Shown piece by piece: positions 22,228 to 30,632 of a stretch of 43,396 bases of DNA. The position numbers were made by a program, and so were the translations under genes. Below the pieces are notes generated by a model, which was given only the letters and a program-made list of their open reading frames with translations, was not told where the DNA came from and ran no database searches. Each line of letters begins with the position of its first letter. Position 1 is the first letter of the stretch. This stretch comes from Candidatus Neomarinimicrobiota bacterium (GTDB lineage Bacteria; Fidelibacterota; SORT01), in the NCBI GenBank assembly GCA_022567655.1, contig JADFGO010000008.1, positions 1 through 43,396 on the forward strand, in the 5' to 3' direction.

Positions 22228-23238
22228 TTGAAAAAGTATCTGATTACCGGAGGCGCAGGGTTTATAGGGAGCAGGTTCATAAACTTCATGATGAATAAAT
22301 ACGACGACGTTGAGATTATCAATCTGGATAAACTGACCTATGCCGGGAATCCGGAAAACCTCCGTGACGTTGAGAATAATAACAGATACACCTTTTATCA
22401 TGGAGATATATGCGACAAAAAGATGGTTGCGGAAATATTCGGTAAGCACGAACCCGACCTGCTCATAAATTTTGCCGCTGAAAGTCACGTAGACCGTTCG
22501 ATAGGTAAGCCGGAGGATTTTATTGAAACCGACGTGTACGGTACCTTCGTCCTCTTAGAAGCGGTCCGGGAGCGCTCCGTTTCGAAGTTCATACAGATAA
22601 GCACGGATGAAGTCTACGGAAGCACTCAGGGCGAGCCGTTTCGGGAATCGGATCCGTTGATGCCGAGCAGCCCGTATTCTGCGAGTAAGGCGGGAGCCGA
22701 CAGATTGGCATATTCTTATTTCAAGACGTACGGATTGCCCATCATCGTAACGAGGGCTTCGAACAATTACGGTTCCCATCAGTATCCGGAGAAACTGATA
22801 CCTCTGTTTATTACCAACGCGATAGAGGAAAAACCGCTGCCGCTTTACGGAGACGGAATGAACGTCCGTGATTGGCTTTACGTCGAGGATCACTGTTCTG
22901 CGATTGATTTTATTGTCAGAGAGGGAATTGACGGAGAGGTCTATAACATCGGCGGGGGGAACGAACTGACCAACATGGAGATAACAGAGAAAATACTCGA
23001 TCTCACGGGAAGGGATAAAGAGCTCATAAGGTTCGTTGACGACAGACCGGGGCATGATGAGAGATATGCGCTTAATTGTGAAAAATTGAGCGATCTCGGA
23101 TGGAACCCGGCGACGGATTTTGAAGACGGCATTAAATTGACCGTAGATTGGTATGTGAACGGAAGAGAATGGTGGGAACCGTTAAAATCAGGCGAATACC
23201 TTGATTATTATAAAAGTCATTATGGTATGGAATTATGA
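22228..23238 (+). CDS. rfbB: dTDP-glucose 4,6-dehydratase
   Basis: 336 residues, extended SDR family. It turns dTDP-glucose into dTDP-4-keto-6-deoxyglucose, the branch point to rhamnose and other deoxysugars. 'YLITGGAGFIGSRFINFM' is the NAD site, 'STDEVYGS' carries the catalytic Asp-Glu pair region, and 'SPYSASKAGADRLA' the Tyr-x-x-x-Lys pair. 'ITRASNNYGxxQYPEKLIPLFI'-type sequence is present with V for I. The start is TTG 22228, 18 bases after ugd, with 'agagg' 12 bases upstream. No rfbA, rfbC or rfbD genes are in the window, so the pathway must be completed elsewhere. Confidence 0.94.
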   Translation: MKKYLITGGAGFIGSRFINFMMNKYDDVEIINLDKLTYAGNPENLRDVENNNRYTFYHGDICDKKMVAEIFGKHEPDLLINFAAESHVDRSIGKPEDFIETDVYGTFVLLEAVRERSVSKFIQISTDEVYGSTQGEPFRESDPLMPSSPYSASKAGADRLAYSYFKTYGLPIIVTRASNNYGSHQYPEKLIPLFITNAIEEKPLPLYGDGMNVRDWLYVEDHCSAIDFIVREGIDGEVYNIGGGNELTNMEITEKILDLTGRDKELIRFVDDRPGHDERYALNCEKLSDLGWNPATDFEDGIKLTVDWYVNGREWWEPLKSGEYLDYYKSHYGMEL

Positions 23239-23352
23239 GTGATAAACGGAACTAAAACCGCGATAAAGCGTTGATAATTAAGGGTATATGTTTCTTTTTC
23301 AGTTCAGATTCGATAATATGTTGTAATCCGATAAATTAAGGACAAATTAAGA

Positions 23353-24615
23353 GTGAATTTTCGATTTATGAGTTTTAGAGTGATAACGTTGTTTTCATTG
23401 ATTACCGTCCTTTCTGTGCCTGTCTCACAGACCTTCGGGCAGGGTAGAATGTCGACAGAGGCGGAAAAACTAAAATACCAGAAAGCGCTGGAAAAGGTGA
23501 AAAGGGAGGAGAAAAGGGACGCCTTGATCGAGAAGCGGTTAAAGGAGCTGGTCAATCAGGTATTGGACGTCACTCTCGATCCAAAAGAGTATATAGTCGG
23601 GCCGGGAGATTTATTTTCAGTATATATTTGGGGTAAGGTCGATCAGCAATTCGAGGCGATCGTTTCTCCGGAAGGAGAATTAGAAATTCCCACAATCGGT
23701 CTGATACCTATAGGCGGAATGAGCCTCGAGAAATCAAAACTGAAGATAGTGGAGTTCAGTAAGAAAACATACTCCGGCGTGGAAATATCCATATCCCTTG
23801 TTCAGCTCAGATTATTTCGGATATATGTAACGGGAAACGTAGCTCATCCGGGTACTTATCCCGTTAGAGCGGTGGACAGAATTTCCGACGTGATTGAGCT
23901 GGCAGGCGGTCTTGATGGATTCGCCGACGGAGCAAACGTTGAAGTTTCCTCGATAGACGGAAGCGTCTATAAATTCGATTATCTTGAATTCATGTATGCG
24001 GGTAAGCTTTCAAAAAACAGGCGTCTGTTGAACGGTGACGTCGTTCATGTTCCCACACTTGATTGGTCAGGTAGGCTGGTAACGTTGGAGACGTATGACA
24101 AAAGAGCGGGTTCTTTTTATCTAAGAGAGGACGAGAACTTATCCTCGTTGTTTCGAAGAACCGGAGTCTTTTCCAAATTGACGGATATAGAAGGAATTTA
24201 CGTCTCGAGAAGAAACGGAGAAACCGAAGAAACGTTCAGAGTGGGCAAATCGCTTGATGAATTATTAAATTTCAAACCGAAGCCGGGAGACAGCATCATA
24301 ATTCCGTCGATAAACCAGATGGTCTACGTAACAGGCGAGGTAAGACATCCCGGAGCTTACCCGTACATACCCGACTTCACCTCTGAGGAATATATGGGAT
24401 ACGCGGGCGGCGCCAGCTCCGCCGGCAACGGAAGTAAAATTTTCGTAATCAGAGAAGGAAACAGAGTAAAAAGTAACTCTGCAATTATTATCCGGAGGGG
24501 AGACACGATAGTAGTCCCGAGGAAATGGAACCGCAAATTCAGAGACGCTTTTGACGTTTTCCTTCCGCTCTTTTCAATATTCTTAAGCGCAAAAGCAGCG
24601 GGATTGATAAATTAA
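23353..24615 (+). CDS. Polysaccharide export protein, Wza-like (Poly_export and SLBB domains)
   Basis: 420 residues. A signal peptide (hydrophobic stretch to about 'SQTFGQG') is followed by a charged helical segment. Then comes a Poly_export domain ('EYIVGPGDLFSVYIWGK', 'VSPEGELEIPTIGLI') and three SLBB-type domains ('IYVTGNVAHPGTYPV', a middle degenerate one, and 'VYVTGEVRHPGAYPY'). Proteins of this type form the outer-membrane channel for capsule or exopolysaccharide. Unlike E. coli Wza, the signal region lacks a lipobox Cys. A hydrophobic stretch near the C-terminus ('VFLPLFSIFLSAKAAGLIN') may be the membrane-inserting helix. GTG 23353 has 'aagga' 10 bases before it. No Wzc-type kinase gene is present. 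Confidence 0.85.
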   Translation: MNFRFMSFRVITLFSLITVLSVPVSQTFGQGRMSTEAEKLKYQKALEKVKREEKRDALIEKRLKELVNQVLDVTLDPKEYIVGPGDLFSVYIWGKVDQQFEAIVSPEGELEIPTIGLIPIGGMSLEKSKLKIVEFSKKTYSGVEISISLVQLRLFRIYVTGNVAHPGTYPVRAVDRISDVIELAGGLDGFADGANVEVSSIDGSVYKFDYLEFMYAGKLSKNRRLLNGDVVHVPTLDWSGRLVTLETYDKRAGSFYLREDENLSSLFRRTGVFSKLTDIEGIYVSRRNGETEETFRVGKSLDELLNFKPKPGDSIIIPSINQMVYVTGEVRHPGAYPYIPDFTSEEYMGYAGGASSAGNGSKIFVIREGNRVKSNSAIIIRRGDTIVVPRKWNRKFRDAFDVFLPLFSIFLSAKAAGLIN

Positions 24616-24717
24616 GCTGTTCAAAATCTTATAATGGCGACAATTGATTCAAAGAGTGAGGTCGAATTGATTCATTATTTTAAATGGGTGGACAGACCCT
24701 AACAGAACGGTTAAGAG

Positions 24718-26118
24718 TTGAATCTCAGAAAAAACGAAACGTTCATATTGGTAGCCCTTGATTTTGCGGCAACATTTACCGCACTTTTTCTGTTTTATTT
24801 GTTTAAATTCAAAAGCGGATTAATATCAAATCCGGTACCTTTGTTTCTAAGAGATATACCTCTGCCTGTTTCACTTATATCCGCCGGCTGGGTGCTGTTT
24901 TTCTGGTTTTCCGGATTGTACGCCATAAAATCTCCCACTTCGCGGTTCGATGAGGCGCTCAGCGTAGTTAAGACCGTCTCGGTAGGTACCCTGATAGTAT
25001 TTCTGTTTACGATTCAATTAAGCAACATGATCTCTCCGAGCCGTATTATAGTTATAACATACTGGGCCGGAATGATCTTTTTCGTTGTCGGGGCGCGGGT
25101 CGCATTCAGAACTTTTCAAAAACGGCGATTGATGCGGGGCGAGGAGCTGCTGCCGTCGATATTGGTAGGGTGGAACAATAGAGCGAGAGCGCTCAATTCG
25201 AGAATAAAATCGTATCCGGGTTTGGGATATGACGTAGTGGGTTTTGTCTCCACGCGTCCCGAAGACCTGGGAGAGTCCTCCGAAGGCGTACCGGTAATCG
25301 GTTCGATAAGAGATCTTCCGGCTATCATTCAGGAAAAGGGCGTCAAAGAGATTATTTTAGCGCTGTCGCCAAATGAACATGAGCGGCTTCTTGACGTGGT
25401 GAATATCGTCAACGGCGGATCGGTCGGTATAAAAATCAGCCCTGACATGTACGACATCATCAGCGGTCAGGCGCGGACGAATCAGATTTACGGACTGCCG
25501 CTCATTGACATTCTTCCGGAGTTGATGCCGGCGTGGGAAAGGTCGGTTAAAAGGATCGTGGATATCGCAGTTTCGGTCGGCGTGATAACGCTATTTCTCC
25601 CCCTGTGGGTGTTGATAGGGTTGTTAATTAAAATAGATTCAAGAGGGAGTATTCTTTACAGTCAGGAACGCGTAGGAAGAGACGGCAGGGTGTTCAACAT
25701 ACTGAAGTTCCGTTCGATGAGTTCAGGCGCAGAAAGCAAGACGGGTCCCGTATGGGCAGCTCAAGACGATCCGAGGATCACGAGTTTCGGAAAGTTCCTC
25801 CGCATATCCCGAATCGATGAAGTCCCGCAGTTCATAAACGTCCTTAAGGGAGATATGAGTCTTGTCGGTCCCCGGCCCGAAAGGCCGTATTTTGTTGAAA
25901 AACTCAAGAACGATTTACCGCTCTATACAAAACGGTTGAGAATCCGTCCCGGCATAACAGGATGGGCACAAATCAAACACAAGTATGATGAATCTCTCGA
26001 TGACGTAAAACGTAAACTCAGATATGATCTGTTCTACTTAGAGAACATGTCGCTCAGAATGGACTTTAAAATTTTACTGTCGACTATGATAGTAATACTG
26101 ACCGGCAGGGGACACTAA
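24718..26118 (+). CDS. Undecaprenyl-phosphate sugar phosphotransferase (polyprenyl glycosylphosphotransferase)
   Basis: 466 residues of the WbaP/WcaJ type. About four N-terminal membrane helices, a CoA-binding-like Rossmann region (residues ~145-260, 'PVIGSIRDLPAIIQEKGVKE'), another helix ('IAVSVGVITLFLPLWVLIGLL'), and the C-terminal sugar-transferase domain with 'YSQERVGRDGRVFNILKFRSM', 'RISRIDEVPQFINVLKGDMS', 'LVGPRPERP' and 'RIRPGITGWAQI'. It moves a sugar-1-phosphate onto undecaprenyl phosphate, the first step of polysaccharide assembly. TTG 24718 is the best start by hydrophobic profile, with only a weak SD. It follows the exporter by 102 bases. Confidence 0.93.
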   Translation: MNLRKNETFILVALDFAATFTALFLFYLFKFKSGLISNPVPLFLRDIPLPVSLISAGWVLFFWFSGLYAIKSPTSRFDEALSVVKTVSVGTLIVFLFTIQLSNMISPSRIIVITYWAGMIFFVVGARVAFRTFQKRRLMRGEELLPSILVGWNNRARALNSRIKSYPGLGYDVVGFVSTRPEDLGESSEGVPVIGSIRDLPAIIQEKGVKEIILALSPNEHERLLDVVNIVNGGSVGIKISPDMYDIISGQARTNQIYGLPLIDILPELMPAWERSVKRIVDIAVSVGVITLFLPLWVLIGLLIKIDSRGSILYSQERVGRDGRVFNILKFRSMSSGAESKTGPVWAAQDDPRITSFGKFLRISRIDEVPQFINVLKGDMSLVGPRPERPYFVEKLKNDLPLYTKRLRIRPGITGWAQIKHKYDESLDDVKRKLRYDLFYLENMSLRMDFKILLSTMIVILTGRGH

Positions 26119-26129
26119 AACTTAAGCTG

Positions 26130-26438
26130 ATGACGTCACGGCGATTCAGCCTTACCGCAGCAGTTGCAATCCTATCTTTTGTTTCAAGTTTGAAAGCACA
26201 ATCCACCGACACAGACCCCGGTTATCGGGGGTATGAAATTTTAGACGTTTACTCGAGCAGTAAGATGATCGAACGGTTTTTTACGGGGGTGAAGCCGCTT
26301 TCGGGAGAACGTTTCGGTTTTCTCCTTCTGCAGGCGGAGCGGGATATCGGCTTGACCGACGATAATATTGAGGAGACGAGCGCCGCACTGCTTGCACTGT
26401 CGGATAGCGGATCGAGATCTCCAAGGGTAAGCGGTTAA
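26130..26438 (+). CDS. Short secreted protein, possible 5' remnant of a Wzi-like outer-membrane protein gene
   Basis: 102 residues. A signal peptide ends near 'SLKAQ'. The rest, especially 'YEILDVYSSSKMIERFF' and 'VKPLSGERFGFLLLQAERD', recalls the N-terminal periplasmic segment of large capsule-assembly or porin-like outer-membrane proteins, where a helix is followed by 'PxSRxExxxLL'. Those proteins are normally 400-600 residues, so this may be a truncated remnant; its place directly after the priming transferase fits. After the stop, the next 196 bases to serS hold no clear continuation in any frame. It could also be an intact small protein. SD is weak. Confidence 0.4.
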   Translation: MTSRRFSLTAAVAILSFVSSLKAQSTDTDPGYRGYEILDVYSSSKMIERFFTGVKPLSGERFGFLLLQAERDIGLTDDNIEETSAALLALSDSGSRSPRVSG

Positions 26439-26634
26439 AATTCAACGCTCAAAAAGATGAGCCGGGACAACTTCGGCAGACGGGAGGGGAAAAAAGTTGC
26501 CGACAACAGGTTTTTCTTACCACGAAGCACAGATGTCCAAGCCGAAATAAAGTGAGTTCGGGGCGTTTTATTCCGGTCATGATGATGAGCAAGAGCTTTT
26601 ATCTTAGGGGGAAAATTGATATATTTTAAGTCTT

Positions 26635-27912
26635 ATGATAGATATTAAACTGATAAGGGACGATACGAAGCGTATGACGGAAAGGGTGTCGTTAAAAGGG
26701 GATAAGGTCGACTTTGAGCCTATAATAAAACTCGACTCGAAACGGAGAGCTGTTTTAGAGGAAGTTGAGAGTCTGCGGGCGCGAAGGAACACCGTATCCG
26801 AGGAGATCAGCCAGGCTAAGAAAAAGGGGGAGGAAGCCGAAGAAAAGATCAGTGAGATGCGAGAGGTTTCTAATAAAATAAAAGATCTGGACGACTCGCT
26901 GCGGGAGACGGAAGATAAGCTCAAAGAGCTGCTGCTGAATGTACCGAATCCGCCGCACGATAGCGTCCCGCACGGAAAAGATGCGTCGGAGAATAAGATC
27001 GTCAGGGAATGGGAGGATAAGCCGAAGAGCGATTTCGCCCTGAAGGATCACATGGAGCTCGGAACATCTCTCGGAATCCTGGATTTTTCCTCGGCTTCCA
27101 AAATTTCAGGATCCGGGTTTCCTCTCTATCTCGGTATGGGAGCTAAGCTCGAAAGAGGTCTTATCAACTTCATGCTCGACGTTCAAACGGAAGAACACGG
27201 CTACAAGGAGGTATTTCCGCCCTTTCTGGTTAATGAGGAAAGCGCCATTACCACCGGGCAGCTGCCGAAGTTCAGGGATGACATGTACGTCAGTTCACAG
27301 GAGGAACTCTTCCTCATCCCGACGGCAGAGATTCCATTGACAAACATACACAGGAACGAAATATTGCCGGAAGGAAGACTCCCGATCTCTTATGCGGCGT
27401 ATTCACCCTGTTTCAGGCGTGAAGCGGGGTCTTACGGAAAGGATACGAAAGGATTTTTGAGGGTTCACCAGTTCAACAAGGTCGAGCTTGTGAAATTCAC
27501 GCGACCTGAAGATTCCTACGATGCCTTAGAGGAGATATTATTGCATGCCGAGGAGATATTGAAAAGGCTCGAACTGCACTACAGGGTTGTGGAGCTATCG
27601 ACAGGCGATCTTTCGTTTGCGGCTGCAAAATGTTATGACATCGAGGTTTGGGCGCCCGCCGAGGGTAAATATTTAGAGGTCTCCTCATGCAGTAACTTCG
27701 AATCGTTTCAGGCAAGGCGCGGGAATATCAGGTACCGTCAAAACGAAGGCGGCGTAGATTTCGTTCACACGCTCAACGGGAGCGGACTGGCTACTTCCCG
27801 TCTCATGGTCGCCCTTTTGGAAACTCACCAGACCGAAGAGGGAAGCATACATCTTCCCGACCCCCTCGTACCGTACGTCGGCACGGCTGTGATAAAAGCA
27901 GAGGAGGAGTGA
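26635..27912 (+). CDS. serS: Serine--tRNA ligase
   Basis: 425 residues, standard length. It charges tRNA-Ser and tRNA-Sec. The N-terminal coiled-coil arm (residues ~30-100, Glu/Lys-rich) is present. Class II motif 2 is '[22 protein letters not shown]' in shortened form '[20 protein letters not shown]', and motif 3 is '[16 protein letters not shown]'. '[10 protein letters not shown]' contributes the serine pocket. ATG 26635 gives the expected start '[10 protein letters not shown]'; no clear SD is present. plsC follows after 4 bases. Confidence 0.97.
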   Translation: MIDIKLIRDDTKRMTERVSLKGDKVDFEPIIKLDSKRRAVLEEVESLRARRNTVSEEISQAKKKGEEAEEKISEMREVSNKIKDLDDSLRETEDKLKELLLNVPNPPHDSVPHGKDASENKIVREWEDKPKSDFALKDHMELGTSLGILDFSSASKISGSGFPLYLGMGAKLERGLINFMLDVQTEEHGYKEVFPPFLVNEESAITTGQLPKFRDDMYVSSQEELFLIPTAEIPLTNIHRNEILPEGRLPISYAAYSPCFRREAGSYGKDTKGFLRVHQFNKVELVKFTRPEDSYDALEEILLHAEEILKRLELHYRVVELSTGDLSFAAAKCYDIEVWAPAEGKYLEVSSCSNFESFQARRGNIRYRQNEGGVDFVHTLNGSGLATSRLMVALLETHQTEEGSIHLPDPLVPYVGTAVIKAEEE

Positions 27913-27916
27913 ACCG

Positions 27917-28636
27917 TTGTTCCGATCAGTTATGACGGTAGTCTCGGCGTTAATTATAACCGGAGTCGTCAGCGTATTCGCGGTGATTCTGACACTAATA
28001 GATTATTCGGGAAACTCGACCGGCAGAATGACGCGTGCGTGGGCGTGGATCGTTTTGAAAATTGCCGGCATAAGCGTTGAAATCGACGGGCTCGATAAAT
28101 TAGAACGGGGGAAAAGCTACGTATTCATATCGAATCATGCGAGCCTCTTGGACATACCGGCGGTGCTCTATTCTCTGCCGTTTCAGCTTAGGTTTTTAGC
28201 AAAAAAAGAGCTCTACAAGTTCCCTGTTTTCGGACTTGCTCTGCGAATGGCGGGGCATATAAGGATCGACAGAGGAAACCTCGAATCCGCAGTCGAGAGC
28301 CTCAAAAAGGCTTCGGTGCAACTTAAAAAGCGCAAAGCGTCGGCGATGGTCTTCGCAGAGGGTACCCGCACATTGGACGGACGCGTCGGACGATTCAAAA
28401 AGGGCGGAATAATTTTGGCGATCTCAATGGGAATACCGATAGTGCCTGTTTCGATCTTGGGGAGCCGGGAGCTTGCCCCCAAGGGAGATATGATGATAAA
28501 ACGGGGAACGATAAGGCTAAAAGTGGGAAATCCGGTAGCCACGGAAGGAAGGGATATATCCGACAGGAACGAACTTGTGAAAGAGATCAGGAATGTGGTG
28601 ATAAAAAACATGGCTTACGAAAGTGCCGTACAATAA
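27917..28636 (+). CDS. plsC: 1-acyl-sn-glycerol-3-phosphate acyltransferase
   Basis: 239 residues. It adds the second acyl chain to lysophosphatidate, making phosphatidic acid at the inner membrane. The catalytic motif 'SNHASLLDIP' (HxxxxD) and the phosphate-binding 'FAEGTRTLDG' are both clear, with an N-terminal membrane segment ('VSALIITGVVSVFAVILTL'). The start is TTG 27917 behind a strong SD, 'ggaggag' at 27903-27909. The end overlaps the DUF2851 gene by 14 bases. Confidence 0.92.
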   Translation: MFRSVMTVVSALIITGVVSVFAVILTLIDYSGNSTGRMTRAWAWIVLKIAGISVEIDGLDKLERGKSYVFISNHASLLDIPAVLYSLPFQLRFLAKKELYKFPVFGLALRMAGHIRIDRGNLESAVESLKKASVQLKKRKASAMVFAEGTRTLDGRVGRFKKGGIILAISMGIPIVPVSILGSRELAPKGDMMIKRGTIRLKVGNPVATEGRDISDRNELVKEIRNVVIKNMAYESAVQ

Positions 28637-30053
28637 TCTTAGACTAAATTTTAGCGTCATTTCGGAATCGGTCCGGAATTATTCGACGGAGAACCTCAAA
28701 GAGAGCGAGATAGCGCTCAGATGGCTCCGATCGAGCAAGTCGATGGCGGGGAAACTCTTCAGTTCCGGGGGCAGCAAGGTGGCTGTTTTAGAGCCGGGAG
28801 AGCCGAACAGGGATTCGGGACCTGATTTTTTAGGAGCAATGCTTCTGATAGACGGGGAGGTCAAAAGGGGCGACGTCGAGATTCACCTTCGGGCGCGTTC
28901 ATGGTACGAACATAACCACCACAGCGATCCGGCGTTTGCGAACGTCATTCTTCACGTAGTGGCATTTGAGCCGAAAGGGGATCAAACGATAGACCATGCA
29001 GGCAGAATAATTCCCACGTTGGTATTTCCTTTATCCGAAGACTGGAATGCCCGGCTGAGCAAAAAACTCCAATGGCCCTGGAACGACGGGTGCTATCACG
29101 AGCGGCCGGAGATGAGAGAAGGAGAGATATATCTTGAACTTCTGAGGCTCGGCAAGGAGAGATTGAACCATAAACGTAAGAGCTTCAAATTGCAGCTGGA
29201 GGCGGGGCACAGCTACGGTGATATTTTCTACAGGGGTTTAGCGAGAGCCTTGGGGTACTCCAAAAATTCTACACAGTTCAGCCGGTTCAGCAGGATGCTG
29301 AGCCTCGACGATATTCACAGGGTGATTCGGACAGATGGAGCCGGATCGAAAGAGGATAAAACACTCGAATCATTGCTCTTCGGCTTTTCCGGGCTTATCG
29401 ACACAGGCAGCAGCGATAAGCGGCGAAGAGCGCTTTCGAGGAAATGGCATGAAATCAGTCATTTAATAGTGCAAGCCCCGATGAACGGCAGCGATTGGAA
29501 GTTCTTCCGGCTGCGTCCCCAGAACTTTCCGACAAGGCGTATGGCCGCTCTCGCCGGGTTCCTCAAACGGTACGATCCTGAACGGTTCGTACAATTGGCA
29601 GCCTTCGCAGCCGTGAATTTCAAATCGCCCGAAAAATTTATTATGGCTTTAGAGGAGTCTTTGATTTTACGGGGTGATCCGTACTGGAACCAAATGTCCC
29701 GGTTCGGAAAAGATCTGCGGAGGAGATCCGCGCTGATAGGAAAAGCGAGAGCAAGGACGATCGCTCTGAACGTCGTTCTCCCTCTCCTCGGTGTTTTTGC
29801 TGTCGAAGAATCCGACAGCGCGCTTGAGGCGAGAGTCAACAGAATAGCTTTTGTATATCCGCCCGAACAGGACAACTCGATATTGAGGCATATAAGAAGA
29901 TTCGTGCTGCCGTGTTCTCCTGATCATCCGATGTTCTCGAGCTCTGCGATGGTGCAGCAAGGAATGATCCATCTTTACAACCGTTGGTGTTCGAGAGGGG
30001 AGGTCCAGAACTGTCCCCTCTCGATTCAGACAAAGGGAAAGCTGTTTGGGTGA
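28623..30053 (+). CDS. DUF2851 family protein
   Basis: 476 residues. The N-terminal half has the family pattern 'NRDSGPDFLGAMLLIDGEVKRG' (cut short here) followed by 'GDVEIHLRARSWYEHNHHSD' and 'VILHVV', which looks like a nuclease-type or beta-rich core with conserved His/Asp/Glu residues. The C-terminal half is helical, ending with Cys-rich 'CSPDHPMF...CSRGEVQNC'. The family occurs mainly in Bacteroidota and relatives and has no established function. GTG 28623 overlaps plsC by 14 bases, and the stop overlaps the next gene by 8, so it is part of one transcription unit. Confidence 0.82.
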   Translation: MPYNNLRLNFSVISESVRNYSTENLKESEIALRWLRSSKSMAGKLFSSGGSKVAVLEPGEPNRDSGPDFLGAMLLIDGEVKRGDVEIHLRARSWYEHNHHSDPAFANVILHVVAFEPKGDQTIDHAGRIIPTLVFPLSEDWNARLSKKLQWPWNDGCYHERPEMREGEIYLELLRLGKERLNHKRKSFKLQLEAGHSYGDIFYRGLARALGYSKNSTQFSRFSRMLSLDDIHRVIRTDGAGSKEDKTLESLLFGFSGLIDTGSSDKRRRALSRKWHEISHLIVQAPMNGSDWKFFRLRPQNFPTRRMAALAGFLKRYDPERFVQLAAFAAVNFKSPEKFIMALEESLILRGDPYWNQMSRFGKDLRRRSALIGKARARTIALNVVLPLLGVFAVEESDSALEARVNRIAFVYPPEQDNSILRHIRRFVLPCSPDHPMFSSSAMVQQGMIHLYNRWCSRGEVQNCPLSIQTKGKLFG

Positions 30054-30531
30054 GCTCAAAAGATTCGAAGAACTCGGCGCTATCAGCGAAAAAGCGCATA
30101 ACGAAGGCAAAAAAATCGTGTTCACCAACGGTATCTTCGACATTCTGCACCTCGGTCATCTGAATTATTTGGAGGAGAGCAGGAAATTGGGCGACCTCCT
30201 CGTTATCGGAGTGAATTCCGATCGTTCGACCCGTTCGATCAAGGGAAAGGGGAGGCCGTTGAACGGTGAAAGAGACCGGGCGCTGCTTTTAGCAGGTTTA
30301 AAGTGCGTAGATATAGTCGTTCTTTTTGACGAAGACAGTCCATTGGAGCTTATAAAAACGGTGCGGCCGGATTTTCTTGTCAAGGGGTCCGATTATTCAG
30401 CGGAAGAAATCGTCGGCAAAAAAGAAGTGGAAGCTCAGGGCGGAGAAGTGCGGAGAATACCCCTTTTGGAAGGTTATTCAACGACTCTCATTCTACAAAA
30501 AATTTCAAAGGCAGCGAAGAGTTCAGATTGA
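30046..30531 (+). CDS. rfaE2: D-glycero-beta-D-manno-heptose 1-phosphate adenylyltransferase (stand-alone HldE C-domain)
   Basis: 161 residues, cytidylyltransferase-like fold. 'IVFTNGIFDILHLGHLNYLEE' holds the HxGH nucleotidyl-transfer motif and 'GDLLVIGVNSDRSTRSIKG' the next family block; 'VKGSDYSAEEIVGKKEV' and 'EGYSTTLILQKI' complete it. The enzyme activates heptose-1-phosphate to ADP-heptose for the lipopolysaccharide core. In E. coli the domain is fused to the HldE kinase; here it stands alone, as in many other phyla. The start is TTG 30046 with 'aaggga' 7 bases before it. Confidence 0.9.
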   Translation: MGELKRFEELGAISEKAHNEGKKIVFTNGIFDILHLGHLNYLEESRKLGDLLVIGVNSDRSTRSIKGKGRPLNGERDRALLLAGLKCVDIVVLFDEDSPLELIKTVRPDFLVKGSDYSAEEIVGKKEVEAQGGEVRRIPLLEGYSTTLILQKISKAAKSSD

Positions 30532-30632
30532 CGGTAAACGCCCGAACCTCTTCCAATCCCAGAAAGTGTTTGACAATAAAGGAGTTTGAGTCTATTTTTC
30601 GAGCGATTTGTTAAGGATGAAGGTATAAATTG

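Noticed and set aside
26460-26500. TCGGCA/TGCCGA hairpin after the short secreted gene as a terminator
   Set aside because: Stem of six pairs with a long loop and no T-run; a terminator cannot be supported.
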